Position numbers and translations under genes: made by a program. The notes beneath the pieces were generated by a model. The model worked only from the letters and a program-made list of their open reading frames with translations. It was not told the DNA's origin and made no database searches. A stretch of DNA of 64,000 bases from Anaspis maculata (lineage: Eukaryota > Arthropoda > Insecta > Coleoptera > Scraptiidae), in contig OX421962.1 in the NCBI GenBank assembly GCA_949128115.1, positions 10,553,262 to 10,617,261 on the forward strand. Reading direction: 5' to 3'. Of the stretch, positions 53,465 through 64,000 are shown piece by piece (the first letter of the stretch is position 1; each line of letters starts with the position of its first letter).

Positions 53465-55632
53465 ATACAATACAATACAATCTTTATTCAGCGCAAGAAG
53501 ACCTTACAAGGTATATCGCTAAGTCATTTTTAACAAAATACATGAGTACGATAAGACACACTTTGTAACACTCAAGTATGTACAAGTAGAACACTACAAC
53601 AAACAACGAATAATAAATTCACATGTACTTCAAAAAAAGTGAAGTCATTGCACAAGATGGAGTCAAAATACAAAATTCAAAAATTCATTGACAGAATAAA
53701 AACATTTTTCAATCAACATGGTCTTTACGGCTCTTCTGAAGGTTTGATACGCGACCATGCTCTTATATTCCTGAGGGAGATGATTATAAAGCCTGAGAGA
53801 GCTGACAATGGGCCCCCTCGCGACCTGCGTCAAGGCAAACCTGGGAATTACCAGCTTATCAGCATTTCTCGTCCGATAGCGGCTCACCTCACCCTGTCGC
53901 TGGAAGCGTCCAACATTTCTCCTTACAAAACAGACACATTCGAGAATGTAACAACAATATACATTGAGGATGCCATACTCCACAAAATATGGCCTACATG
54001 AAGTTCTACAAGGAAGTGACAGCATGCACCTGATTATTCTTTTCTGGGCAACAAAAACTCTCCGGACACCAGAAGAACCTCCCCAGCACAATATGCCATA
54101 TGTCAGCAGAGAATGAACGGAGGAACAGTAAAACATCCTTAAATGACCGAGAGAAATTACACCCCTCAACTGAATTACCATGAAACACATAACCCCGAGA
54201 CTCCTGGCCACCCTCCCCGTGTGCTCCACCCAGGAAAGACCGGAGTCCAATTCTACTCCAAGGAACCTTACCTTTTGACTTTGCTTGACGCTCTTTGCTC
54301 CCAGTCTCACTAATAAGCTACAGTCTGAGCGGCCGCCCAACGGCGTGAAGGCTATCATCTCAGTTTTGCCGGAATTGGCAATTACACCGTTGTCCGCAAA
54401 CCAGGATAAAATCCTGTTTGCACTTGTAGTTGCATTAAACGCCACAGCGTCGTTATTTTCACCGCGTACAACCATGGATGAGTCATCGGCAAAGAGCGTA
54501 ATTGACTCATCAGTGATCAGATCGTTCACAAAAATTACAAAAAGAAGAGGACCCAGAATACTTCCCTGGGGGACACCAGTCGCTACACTTCTCGCCCCCG
54601 ACAAATACTTGCCATCCTCCCGCATAATTCGCACCACCTGACTTCGTTCCGACAAGTAGGATCTCAGCCACCGCCAAGGTGACCCCCTTACCCCATACGA
54701 ATAAAGCTTATCGAGCAACAAAGCATGGTTGACAGAGTCGAAGGCCCGCGACAAGTCGAAAAACACTCCCACTGACTTATATCTCTTATTGAAACTATCC
54801 AGTACCTTCTCGCAAATAGCCAAGATCGCGTCCTGAGTACACCTCCCCTTCAAGAACCCGTACTGCTGTGACGACAGCAATTTATTGTCATGAAGAAACG
54901 ATAGCAAGCGGGCGCTGAAGGCTTTCTCGAATACCTTCGATATCGCCGGTAACAACGCTACAGGCCGATAGTTACTGACGTCACTCGGGTCTCCCTTTTT
55001 CAAAATCGGCACAATTATCGCTTTTTTTAACTGAGCTGGAAACCTTCCGACTTCAAAAGTTCTGTTGATTAGGTGAGACAGAGGTGAAGATAACTCTCGA
55101 GCCACACGCTTCATGATAAAGCATGGGACATCATCCACACCTGCTGACTTTTTATTCGCTAGCTTACTGATTATATCAAAAATTTCCTCACTGGAGCTTT
55201 CAAACAAGAACATGGAAGATGGATTCTGTTTGATGTCACAAGACTTATTGACGGTCAGTCCCCCGATTAGGTCCTTCACACTGTCAACAAAATAATCATT
55301 AAACATGTCCGCTACACGGTGGCCATCCCTTTCCTCCCTCCCCTCACCTAACCTGAACGAAGATGGAAGGTCGGCCGTAGATTTTTTTCCTGCATTAGTT
55401 TTTATTACTTTCCAAGCTGTTTTAGTTTTGTCGTCAGAACCCGCTATTTGATTTCCATAATAAATTTGCCTTGATTTCTGTATATTCAGTTCGTGAGCTT
55501 TTTTCAATTTGTTATACAAGAGACCGAAATCCGGATCGTCACAATTAGCTCGACCCTTGTGCATCTCCCTGACCAGTCTGCCCACCTCTCTTAACTTATC
55601 AGTGATCCATACCTATACCTATACCTATACCT
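53465..55632 (-). mobile_element. 5'-truncated Jockey/CR1-like LINE
   Basis: Minus-strand LINE keeping RT and 3' UTR. The 3' end is a (TTGTA)n tail (plus: ATACAATACAATACAATC, 53465-53488). The 5' end is cut within ORF2 at about 55605, with a CTATAC microsatellite at 55608-55632. The endonuclease and ORF1 are gone, as in normal 5' truncation. Confidence 0.85.
53663..55585 (-). CDS. LINE reverse transcriptase, truncated ORF2
   Basis: 640 codons, open throughout; the frame also extends a few codons upstream of the first Met. RT palm: FFDLSRAFDSV (first Asp at 277), GVPQGSILGPLLF at about 338-350, and FADD at 365-368, where YADD is more common. The usual thumb region follows. The C-terminal phrase LYNHLPQEYKSM...CFYSVNEFL is shared with the fragment at 49166. 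No RNase H, which fits Jockey/CR1-type elements. It cannot retrotranspose because the endonuclease is absent, although the RT has no stop. Confidence 0.9.
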   Translation of the reverse strand: MGRLVREMHKGRANCDDPDFGLLYNKLKKAHELNIQKSRQIYYGNQIAGSDDKTKTAWKVIKTNAGKKSTADLPSSFRLGEGREERDGHRVADMFNDYFVDSVKDLIGGLTVNKSCDIKQNPSSMFLFESSSEEIFDIISKLANKKSAGVDDVPCFIMKRVARELSSPLSHLINRTFEVGRFPAQLKKAIIVPILKKGDPSDVSNYRPVALLPAISKVFEKAFSARLLSFLHDNKLLSSQQYGFLKGRCTQDAILAICEKVLDSFNKRYKSVGVFFDLSRAFDSVNHALLLDKLYSYGVRGSPWRWLRSYLSERSQVVRIMREDGKYLSGARSVATGVPQGSILGPLLFVIFVNDLITDESITLFADDSSMVVRGENNDAVAFNATTSANRILSWFADNGVIANSGKTEMIAFTPLGGRSDCSLLVRLGAKSVKQSQKVRFLGVELDSGLSWVEHTGRVARSLGVMCFMVIQLRGVISLGHLRMFYCSSVHSLLTYGILCWGGSSGVRRVFVAQKRIIRCMLSLPCRTSCRPYFVEYGILNVYCCYILECVCFVRRNVGRFQRQGEVSRYRTRNADKLVIPRFALTQVARGPIVSSLRLYNHLPQEYKSMVAYQTFRRAVKTMLIEKCFYSVNEFLNFVF

Positions 55633-56432
55633 TTTCAAAGTCAATTTTCCCTTAGAGTTCACCCTGTAGTTGCATAACAACCGTTACCATGATTGATTTT
55701 CTGGATATTATTGGTCTGTGGCTGACAACTTATCATTATTTATGGTCAATTTGACTGCCATGTGGAGCTAAGATCAACTTGATATGCTGATTGGATGACA
55801 AAAGTTGATGCTTCAGCGAGTTCTAGAAGCCATAACTCAAGAACCGGAAGTAGCACGTACACGAGTAAGGTGTCAAATTGTAGATAATTGAATAAGCTTC
55901 CATTCGCATACAAACGCTTTCACCTCACATCGACTGAAATGAAGATATTGGGAAAAAACTGTTTTTTGGGCGCCATCTTTCCAATATGGCGGCCAAAACG
56001 GCAAATACACGAAGTGGAAAAGTGGCAATTTGGAAAGGGCACCTCAAGATCTATAATACTGCCAAGTTTCAAAAATATCAGATAACCTTCAAAAAAAGCT
56101 GGAATTCAGCATATCTTATAAAGACAATTTTGACAGTTACCCGGAATGACGTTCATAAATTTAGGTATGAAATAAGAAGAGAATTTGTTTGTCTACAAAA
56201 TGACGTGCCAGATGTTAAAATCCGTTGAAAAACAAACGAGCTACAGCCAGTTTTTTATCATCAGATGAAGCCCATTTTGGCGCCTCCACCATATTTGCCT
56301 GCAGCAGATGTCAACATTCCACCATAATTTTTCATGGTCCTTGATCGCCCAGGAATCGATTAGGACATATCTCTATATATCTTCACGAAGCTGCACACGG
56401 CCAAGCCTTTTTTGACCCTATGCCCCCAGACT

Positions 56433-57655
56433 ACTAAATTTGTCACACCGATGACACAAAGTTCACAAGTTTGGTTGACAAGGATGTGGAATAGGCCAAA
56501 AGGCATACTCAGGGGCCGCACCCGGCTGATATCGGCTAGAAAAAAGAGTGAAAACCTACATATAGCGTTTGTCCGGGAAACTCGCCGGGAAATGGTTTAT
56601 CCAACTTCAGCGGTTATTCGACTTTTTTGTTGTGCTGCTTTTTGAATAATTGAATGGTAAAATTTTGAACTTTGACATTTTTTATTATTTGACACATTTG
56701 TGTTGTCATTACAATACTCATGATAGGTCAATACTTTCAACTGTTCCGAATACAGTTTTTCAAAGACTTTTAAACGACATACTGCAAGTCAAGTTCCGTG
56801 AGATATAGCTTCTTACATTTGTTGATAGTGACACTTCTGTTCGACAAATGACAGCCAAACACTAATGGGCTAATTCTACAGATAAATCAATATGCGATAT
56901 TCAAAGGCACGACTTGCGCTGTAGGTTCGCAAAGCTAGGGGATGGAACTCATGCGTCTGCGCGAGCTAGGAAAAGTCAAAACCTGCAGATTTTTAGCCAT
57001 CGATTCAACAAAGGAAAATGGATGACAAGAAACTCCTGATTTCCATGCTAGATTATGCGGAATGATGTTGTCCATGTGCATTGCTGTCGAAAAAATTAAT
57101 TCCGCGCGTATAGTGCTCCGAAAAGAACGAAAAAGCCGTTTTCAGTGTATAACTGGTTGCCTAGAAGGTGATGTTTTTTAGGAACACATGAAATAGAACT
57201 GTAATGTTCTTTTCGTACGGTTTTTGCAGCCAGGCACTCAACAAACTGCCTGTCATTTTTGAAAAAAAAACAGAAAACACAAAACCTCTGATATATTATA
57301 CATATAACATGATATAACCCGATAAAATTTTAGTTACCATTTGTTTACATGCAGTTTCATGCCATTGACAGACAGGACGGCAACCGTAAGGCAGAGAAGA
57401 ATACTAGAAGTAGGGCGGTATTTTCAAAAACACACCAACTGATAAACACGTCACCATATTTTCGCTCCTTGTGTATCTAAAACTGATCCATCATTGCTGG
57501 TCTTGAACACAATGAAAGATCAAGAAACACTCTTTTTTCCATAGCTTATTTGAAAGTTTCATTTACGGCCGTTTCAATAATATACAATGTTGAAATTACG
57601 CTTTTTACATGTGTTAGGATACGGCACTATTCTCAAATCCCCTAGCATGGTTGCG
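56433..57655. other. Intergenic repeats, no gene
   Basis: AT-rich. Several stretches resemble the dispersed repeats of 60.0-61.6 kb (for example GTTGATAGTGACACTTCTGTTCGACAAATGACAG-like words near 56820-56860 and 61370). No coding sequence. Confidence 0.5.
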
Positions 57656-57905
57656 CCAGCGCAGAAATGGCACTGAATTTCGCCTATTCCGCATACCAAA
57701 TTTCAAGTCGATCGGATCAACGGTTCGGCTGTTATCGTGGAAGGTTACAGACAGACAGACACACAGACAGACATCATTCTGGAAATCGTCTTAATCGTCT
57801 TGGCGGACCTCAAAATGGATATATCCGGCGAAATCTCAAAACTTTTCTTCTGCACGATTACAGTAGGTACTTTCCTTTCCGCGTTCGTGGGGGGCTGGGA
57901 AAGTA
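57656..57905. repeat. Dispersed repeat with (CAGA)n
   Basis: TTTCAAGTCGATCGGATC, GGTTCGGCTGTTATCGTG, then CAGACAGACACACAGACAG and TCTTAATCGTCTTGGCGGAC. Relatives are at about 60305-60420 and 61425-61605. This phrase recurs in arthropod repeats in my recollection; its class is not clear here. Confidence 0.65.
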
Positions 57906-57927
57906 AAAGGTATGATGACTCGTCTAA

Positions 57928-58093
57928 AGGTGCGTTCAGTCAGCTTATTTAGCCGCAAGTTTTAATTTTAGTCGCAAGCGCAGCAACGCCCATTGGCTCT
58001 TATGAACCAGCCTCCTCAGAACAGCCAATAAGCGATGCAGCGCTTCCAACTAAAACTAAAACTTGCGGCTAAATAAGCTGACTGAACGCACCT
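57928..58093. mobile_element. Harbinger-type MITE, 166 bp
   Basis: Inverted ends AGGTGCGTTCAGTCAGC (about 38 bp each) flanked by TAA at 57925-57927 and 58094-58096. A TAA/TTA 3-bp duplication and such ends fit the PIF/Harbinger (Tourist) group. No coding capacity. Confidence 0.9.
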
Positions 58094-58439
58094 TAAGATC
58101 CGTCGTATGATATCTGACGATCACAAACAATCCACGTAGGGGAAGATCAAGTCAGTAGTCGGCGCGCGGGCAAGTCTACAAGAGATTTAGTACTTACGAA
58201 AAGCCGCACATCTCATTTGCCAGATATATCATATCCGAGCTTCAAGCTGAGCTCTCACACACACAGAATTGATTGTTTCAGTTTCAAGTTTTAAACTTCC
58301 AAGACCTGCCGGGGGGTGCACGGAGGATGCTGTACAGATAGAGCGATTCGACAACTTCGCCTCTGGCTCGTGCGCCACTTCAGACAACGTAACAAGTGTT
58401 CCGTGAGGCATTACGGGTGCAATGTGTGTTTGTAAAGGT

Positions 58440-58845
58440 GTCGCGGTGGTGTAAGGGTGCCTCCGTCACCTGTGGAGACCGCCCCACGTGCGTACGGGCG
58501 CCCCACCCCCGTCATTATTATCGCATTTAGCGTCCCCTCATTGCATGCCTCGCTGTCAGTGAGCCAGCACGTGGTCCCCATTCTCTCTGCTACTACACAT
58601 CACCACCCCGACTCTGCTCCAACCGCCAAATGCTTGTTGCCGTCGCGACGCCAACAACACCGGACGACGCACCGACCGACGACATCATCATCATCATCGC
58701 TGTCATATATCAAACTCTCGCGGGAAACGCTCACGCACGCGACGCTCTCTTTTGACTTTCTTGTTGTGGAAGAACAATAAAAAGTGATTTTTGAAGTGCG
58801 ATTTTCTGTTTCGTCTTCTCTGGTCATCGTGAAGAAAAGTTGAAG
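58440..58845 (+). promoter_or_regulatory. Possible first exon of a host gene
   Basis: A GC-richer block unlike its surroundings, with CA/CG-rich sequence, a CATCATCATCATC run and then TTGTGGAAGAACAATAAAAAG. It ends at AAGTTGAAG|GTGAGTTTTTT, a strong splice-donor match at 58846. This could be a 5' UTR exon and its promoter for a gene to the right of the window. No start codon can be assigned. Low confidence. Confidence 0.25.
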
Positions 58846-59340
58846 GTGAGTTTTTTAACTTTTGTAACTTTTAAGTATCAACTTTTTCTAAAAGTTTACT
58901 GTTGTTCAAGTTGGGTGTAAACGAGGGTGTAAAAGTGGAAATGGTATTTTGTTTTATTTTAAATAATGTGTAACATGTGAAAATGAGGCTTGAAATTTTT
59001 TGGAAATTTTCCTTCTAGTCCGACCGGCTAGTTGCTAAAATTGTAAGGGACCTTGAATTTTATGATGTCGCAATGCCGTTTGACAAAAATGTTGAATGGA
59101 CTGGTCTCCTTGGACCTAGACGTGGGGTCCATACAGAGAGAAGAAAAAAATCTGTTGTGGGCGACACCAAACTTTCCCGAGTGGCATCCAGGAACCTACG
59201 GAAATTTTTGTTTCGGTCGTGCTTTCAGGTGGGCACTTGGAGTTTAAGACATAGATAGATTCAAGTAAAATTTGCAGGAAACTGATGATTTTGTCAAAAA
59301 GTTAAACTCAAAACTCTCTTCTCCAATTCCATTGTGAAAA
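58846..59340. other. No gene recognised
   Basis: Two overlapping short plus-strand frames at 59053-59258 do not resemble any family. It could be intron sequence if the donor at 58846 is real. Confidence 0.35.
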
Positions 59341-61605
59341 TCGTCAATTAGGGGCTTCCTTTTGAGCTCTATCATTTGAATCAGTCCTTGGCGATAAGCA
59401 GATTTTAAATTTTCAACTGGGAAACTTTTGGAATTTTGGGAAAAGAAATTATTAGGAAATGTTCAAGAACCAGTTACTTCTTGTTTAAAAAAAAAAGTTG
59501 GTGAAAATCTGATCACGGTATAAAAAGTTGAAAATTTGCAGTTTTTCGAGACTGGAAAGATCGAAAACCGTTCGTTCGATTGCAAAAATTTTCTTCTCAA
59601 AAATTAATTTAATCCTCTCTCAAATTATGACTCGCAGTAAGTTTGCACCTAAAATGAATATTTCGTGGAGCTTACCGCATGTCGAAGTTTGCTCTGCAGT
59701 TTTTTTGGAAATTACGGAATGTGTAAGTTCCATTTTGAAAAAATCACCGTCGGAAAACCGGTACCGAGTCGCATTTGAAAACAGGCCTACACGACGCCCA
59801 ATGCAATCTACTTCTGATTTAAATTGAAATTTTTCGAAAAAAGTCGATCCTCAAGCAAGAAAGCGCGTCCGACTGGAGTCCTGCATCAAACGCGGGTCAT
59901 TCTGGTCAAAACCCGGGTGGGTGGCCGTCTCTGGCGGTAACGGCCCAATAGAAAATTCAAAAATTCGTAACGGCCGACTAGAGAATGGTGAAAAACTCGA
60001 ACTGCAATCTTAGTTTGGGTCATATGTTATATATTGCTTCTAGTCAAATTTGGCTCCAATCCATAGGATAGATTCTGAATAATTAAATGGCAAACTTTTA
60101 AACTTTGACATTTTCTAATTATTGACAAGTGACAGTTGAAGAAATATTCCAAACTGTTCTGAAAACAGCTTTTTCAGGGCTTTCAAATGTATTGCAAGTC
60201 AAGTTTGGAGAGATAAACCTTCTGTCATTTTTGATAGGACACTTCAGATTGACAGATGACAGCTAAAAACTAATTAGCTCATTTGACAGCAAGACCCTGT
60301 CTGTATGCCCAATTTCAAGTCAATCGGGTTGACGGTTCGGCAGCTATCGTGTCAGAACGGTTTCCTGCATCATCACATAACTTACCCTTCCGAGTAAGGG
60401 GACGGGTCGGGAAAGTAAAACATGAAAAAATTGTATTTCGTAAACGAGAACCGGCGAAAATCTGCAAATCGACACATTTACTCCTGAATGATTGCCCAAA
60501 TATGTGCAATATGCCATTTTGAGATATCTTCAACCGTTCCTGAAATATCCTGAAAAACATTGATTTGTGTAAAAAAAAACAAAATTTTCAAATAAATCGA
60601 TTAAGTAATAGAACGAGTAATAGAATATTGACGTGCAATTTGGTATTCCTTTATTTTACAATAGGAAAATGAAAAATGGAATAGGTGGCAGGCCTGCTAT
60701 TTTCAGAGATTATGGCATACAACTTTTTCTCAAAATGGTGGGCGGACATCTTGGACAGGATTTTATCACCATGATGGAGTAGTTGGTGAAGTGACTTGGT
60801 TTTGTAGAAATGATGTTTTACGACCATTTTATCACCAAAAAGTCTGTTTTACTATTGAGGAATAGAGGCCTCTTCACCAAAAATATTGTTTTTTCTTTTG
60901 AAAATAATTTGCAGGAAATTGGAATTTTGTCAGGAAAATTCAAATTCTACTTTCGATATCAGTTGGAATTTGTCAAAATAAGTCGATCCCCGAGGAGGAA
61001 AGACTTATGGAGTGGAGTCCTGCATCAAAAACGAGTCGTCCTGGTCAAAACACGGGCGAGAGGCCTTCTCGGTTGGCAACGGCTAGGAGAAATTTTGAAA
61101 ATTCATAACGCCTGAGTGGAAAATGGTGAAAGATTGCAACTACAAACTCGATTTGACTTTTTTGTTCTGTTGCTCCCCGCCAAATTTGGTCCCAATCCAT
61201 TGGATAGATTTCGAATAATTAAATGGTGAAGTTTTGAACTTTGAAATTTTTTATTATTTGACAGATAGGGCTATACTTTTTAACTGTTCTGAATACAGTT
61301 TTACAAGGGCTTTCAAATGATTGCAAGTCGAGTTCCGTGAGATATAGCTTCTGACATTTGTTGATAGTGACAGATGACAGTCAAAAACTAATGGGCACAT
61401 TCAACGGAAAAACAATGTCCGCATACTAAATTTCAAGTCGATGGGATCAACGGTTCGGAAGTCATTCTGGAAATAGTCTTTATCGTCTCGGGGGACTTCA
61501 AAATGGATATATCTATCCGGCGAAATCTCAAAACTTTTTTTCTTCACGATTACCTACAACCTACAATACTTTCCCTCCGGGTTCGTGGGGGGCCGGGAAA
61601 GTAAT
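59341..61605. repeat. Dispersed repeat block
   Basis: Related to 49.5-50.7 kb and 57.6-57.9 kb. Contains two relatives of the ACGACGCCCAATG block (59790-59945, 60946-61090) and two of the CAAGTCGATSGGATCAACGG block (60305-60420, 61425-61605). Copies are diverged by perhaps a fifth to a third. No open frame of note. Confidence 0.65.
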
Positions 61606-61833
61606 TGTAATTTTCTGAAGAAAATGTGAATTCAGCCAGGCTTTTGCCACATTCTTACATATTATATTCTTGAGGAGGTTCTGGAGAAAATCTCTATCAT
61701 GAAGCTGAACGAAATTGTACAGGTTCGCTCGAATGCTGCCGAGAGGACGAGAAATACGTTCCTGCGGTGGATAACTCAGAAGAGCACTACAGCAAGCTGA
61801 TCCTGAATGGTTTGGAAACTGCAGAAACCTTAT

Positions 61834-62011
61834 TGCCTTGACGGCCTCGTGGCGCAGGTGGTTGCGTGGCTGCCTGCGACCTCGAGAGTCCCGGGTTCGA
61901 TTCCCGGTTGAAATTCTGGGTGTTTGTACTGTCCAATATGCAATTTTTCACGCTTGTATTAGTAAATTAATAAAGGCCATTTTGAGCCGAAAAGGAGAAA
62001 AACATTAAAAC
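61834..62011 (+). mobile_element. tRNA-derived SINE, 178 bp
   Basis: Plus strand. The head has an A-box-like TGGCGCAGGTGG (about 61850) and a B-box GGTTCGATTCC (about 61894), the internal RNA polymerase III promoter. A short tRNA-unrelated body and A-rich end follow. An exact 15-bp target duplication CTGCAGAAACCTTAT lies at 61819-61833 and 62012-62026. The acceptor stem cannot close, so it is not a working tRNA gene. Confidence 0.9.
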
Positions 62012-62057
62012 CTGCAGAAACCTTATACTTAGCAGTGAAATCATCTGGTGAGGTACT

Positions 62058-63116
62058 ATACAGGGTGTTTCGCAATTACGGTTACAAACTTCTAGGGGAG
62101 ATTCTCCATCAAAAATGGACGAAGAAAAAATATAACTTCGATGTCCTAAAATGCTCCGTCAAAAAGATACAGGGTGTTCAAGTTGACTTTTTGAAATCGA
62201 TTTTTCTACATAACTTTTGAACCGTTCAACTGATTTAGTTTAAATTTGAAACAAAGTTAATCAGAATAGGTTTTCATCACGATAGTTTTCATCGAATGAT
62301 AGCAACGTGTTTAGAAAAAAAATACAGGGACGTAAATAATGGGGGGTGTCTTAATATTTCCCCCCCTATTTTTCACTTCATTGAGTATTTTCCTAAATTG
62401 TTCTGATTTTTGGATTCTACGTCCAATTTAGAAAAAAAGTTACTCTTGCAAAATTTTGATTAGAGGCTCCATTTCTGAGATATTTGGGTTTGAAACTTTG
62501 GAAAACATCTCGAAATCGCCACTTTCAATGAGCCCAATTTTTTTGTCCCTGAAAACTTCCCGTTTCTCAGGAAAAATGGTGGTTTATCAACTTAGAAATT
62601 CTAGAGAACCTATTTCTGCTGAGAAATCATGAGTTTTTTAGATTCTAATTTTTAGGCCTTTGAAAGTGGCAATTTCGAGATGTTTTCCAAAGTTTCAAAC
62701 CCAGATATCTCGAAAATGAAGCCTCTAATCAAAATTTTGCAAGAGTAACTTTTTCCTCCAAATTGAACGTAGAATCCAAAAATTGAAACAATTTGGGAAA
62801 ATAGCTATGGGGTGAAAAATAGGGGGGCAAATATGAAGACACCCCCCATTATCCACGCCCCTGATTTTTGTTTTCTGAACGCGTTCCTATAATTTGATAG
62901 AGACCTATTCTGGTTAACTTTGTACCAAATTTGAACAAAATCAGTTGAACGGTTCAAAAGTTATGCCAAAAAATCGATTTTAAAAAGTCAACTTGAACAC
63001 CCTGTATCTTTGTAACGGAGCATTTTAGGACACCGAAGTTATATTTTTTCCTGGTCCATTTTTGATGGAGAATCTCCCCTAGAAGTTTGTAACCGTAATT
63101 GCGAAACACCCTGATG
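62058..63116. mobile_element. Foldback element, 1.06 kb
   Basis: Ends ACAGGGTGTTTCGCAATTACGG... and the complement CGTAATTGCGAAACACCCTG. The arms extend almost to the centre near 62590, including a repeated inner ACAGGGTGTTCAAG / CTTGAACACCCTGT (62169 and 62997). The centre holds a purine/pyrimidine run of G and C (TGGGGGGTG...). No coding capacity. Confidence 0.85.
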
Positions 63117-63957
63117 TTTCAGCGATGGTAACAAAAAATTCAACTTTGGTGAAATATCGTCAAAATATGACGAAAACCTTCAAGTGTCCCAATTTTAATC
63201 GCGATTTCAGTCGGATCGATCGTAAGCATATCCATCTTGTCAATTTATAACTCGATCGCAACGATCGTATCTGTCGGAAGCAAGAAATGATCGAGGGAGG
63301 AAAGCTAGGGACTTTGGGGGAATTTGCCTGTCACTAGTGTCACTTCAGTGCTACTCACCTCTCAGCCTGTCTAGTCAAAGCATAAGTATTGAACGAGGTA
63401 CCGAAGTATTTGTACCTTTAAGGTTATCAATTATTATCAGTAGCTGTTGATTATTGCCAGTGGTCACTCGTCATGGATAGAATAAGTGTGGCTTGTGCGA
63501 GTTTTATTTTCTGAAGAAAACTAAAAGTCCCCAGAAAATCCCCCAACATAACCTTGCTAATCAAGAAGACTACCGTGCTAATTTTCGCTAATCTTGATAT
63601 GATCTTGATTCTCATTGGTCGATCGTAAGGATCGGATCGCAAGAGTTATTGGATGTTGGCCAACTATTTACTTAAAATCCTTGAAATCGTTGCGATTGCG
63701 TCTTGCGCTTAAAATCGAGTTATAAAAGGTACAGAGGTAATCGTATCTTTTAAACTCGTTGAATTATAAATCGTCTTTGCATAATTTTGCAAAATTTGGC
63801 CTGATGACGAAGATACAGCCCTTCGTAGTTCACCTTTTTTGGTTTTTAAAAACTTGTAACTCAAGAACATTCCGACGAAATTAGTATAAGTTTTCGTCAT
63901 ATTTTGACGGGATCTACTCACAGGTATTTTTTGCTACCATCGCTGAAACACCCTGTA
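63110..63957. mobile_element. Foldback element, 0.85 kb, abutting the previous one
   Basis: Ends TGTTTCAGCGATGGTA and complement TACCATCGCTGAAACACCCTGTA. Matching arm words include GTCAAAATATGACG / CGTCATATTTTGAC. It shares the CACCCTG at 63110-63116 with the end of the previous element, so one has inserted next to or into the end of the other. Confidence 0.75.
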
Positions 63958-64000
63958 TGGAGCATGAGTAATGATTGCGGCGCGGCGGTTGGGCCAGACA

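Larger units (their letters stand above)
51425..56432. mobile_element. Giant foldback structure, 5 kb, with nested insertions
   Basis: Left arm 51425-52205 and right arm 55637-56432 are reverse complements over about 780 bp (for example GCAGCTTCGTGAAGATATAT against ATATATCTTCACGAAGCTGC). The arms end inward at TACAGGGTGAAC / GTTCACCCTGTA. Between them lie a hAT-type element, a third partial copy of the arm in the same direction as the left one (53219-53464) and a LINE RT. No transposase frame is in the arms. Confidence 0.8.

Noticed and set aside
53639..54001. 120-codon plus-strand frame
   Set aside because: Shadow of the LINE reverse transcriptase on the minus strand.
61840..61910. tRNA gene
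   Set aside because: A and B boxes are present but the acceptor stem does not pair, and a 15-bp target duplication shows a SINE.

Overview
The window is transposon-dense insect (or other arthropod) DNA. The evidence is a spliced gustatory-receptor gene of the insect 7tm_7 family, an errantivirus-type gypsy element with env, an I-type LINE with RNase H, tRNA-derived SINEs, hAT and Harbinger-type non-autonomous elements, and many foldback elements ending in ACAGGGTG. I cannot name the species. No prokaryotic gene or operon is present.

Layout. 0.9-2.2 kb: the only convincing host gene, a two-exon gustatory receptor (+). 2.6-2.8 kb: a MITE. 5.0-10.3 kb: an I-clade LINE (+) with a zinc-knuckle ORF1, an intact 1246-codon ORF2 and an A-tail. 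10.8-16.4 kb: a Mag-like gypsy element (-) with 138-140 bp LTRs and a target duplication, broken by a 963 bp hAT-type insertion, frameshifts, a stop and a changed integrase residue. 16.4-24 kb: MITEs, tandem repeats and a 1.6 kb concentric foldback. 24-26 kb: two LTR fragments of different families. 27.8-30.3 kb: a Copia remnant (+) interrupted by a foldback and fused to a non-LTR RT scrap. 31.5-34.2 kb: a gypsy pol remnant (-) interrupted by a SINE that itself holds a foldback. 34.2-36.7 kb: tandem repeat units split by a MITE. 36.7-48.7 kb: a deleted gypsy element (-) with 39-bp terminal repeats, interrupted within its pol remnant by a complete, very young 9.5 kb errantivirus (-). 48.9-56.4 kb: LINE fragments, a hAT-type element and a 5 kb foldback. 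57-64 kb: dispersed repeats, a Harbinger-type MITE, a possible host first exon, a SINE and two adjoining foldbacks.

The most notable item is in the errantivirus. Its single 1391-codon Pol frame carries a macrodomain of the TARG1/OARD1 (ADP-ribosyl-glutamate hydrolase) type between RNase H and integrase (about 40721-41158, minus strand). The two residues used by TARG1 for catalysis, Lys and Asp, are both kept. The two LTRs differ at one position in 208, so the insertion is recent and this frame is uninterrupted, whereas gag has a small frameshift and env one in-frame stop. A canonical -1 slippery heptamer lies just before the gag stop.

All gypsy-type elements and LTR fragments that can be oriented lie on the minus strand; only the Copia remnant is on plus. 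This could be chance, or could fit a unistrand piRNA cluster; the sequence alone cannot decide.
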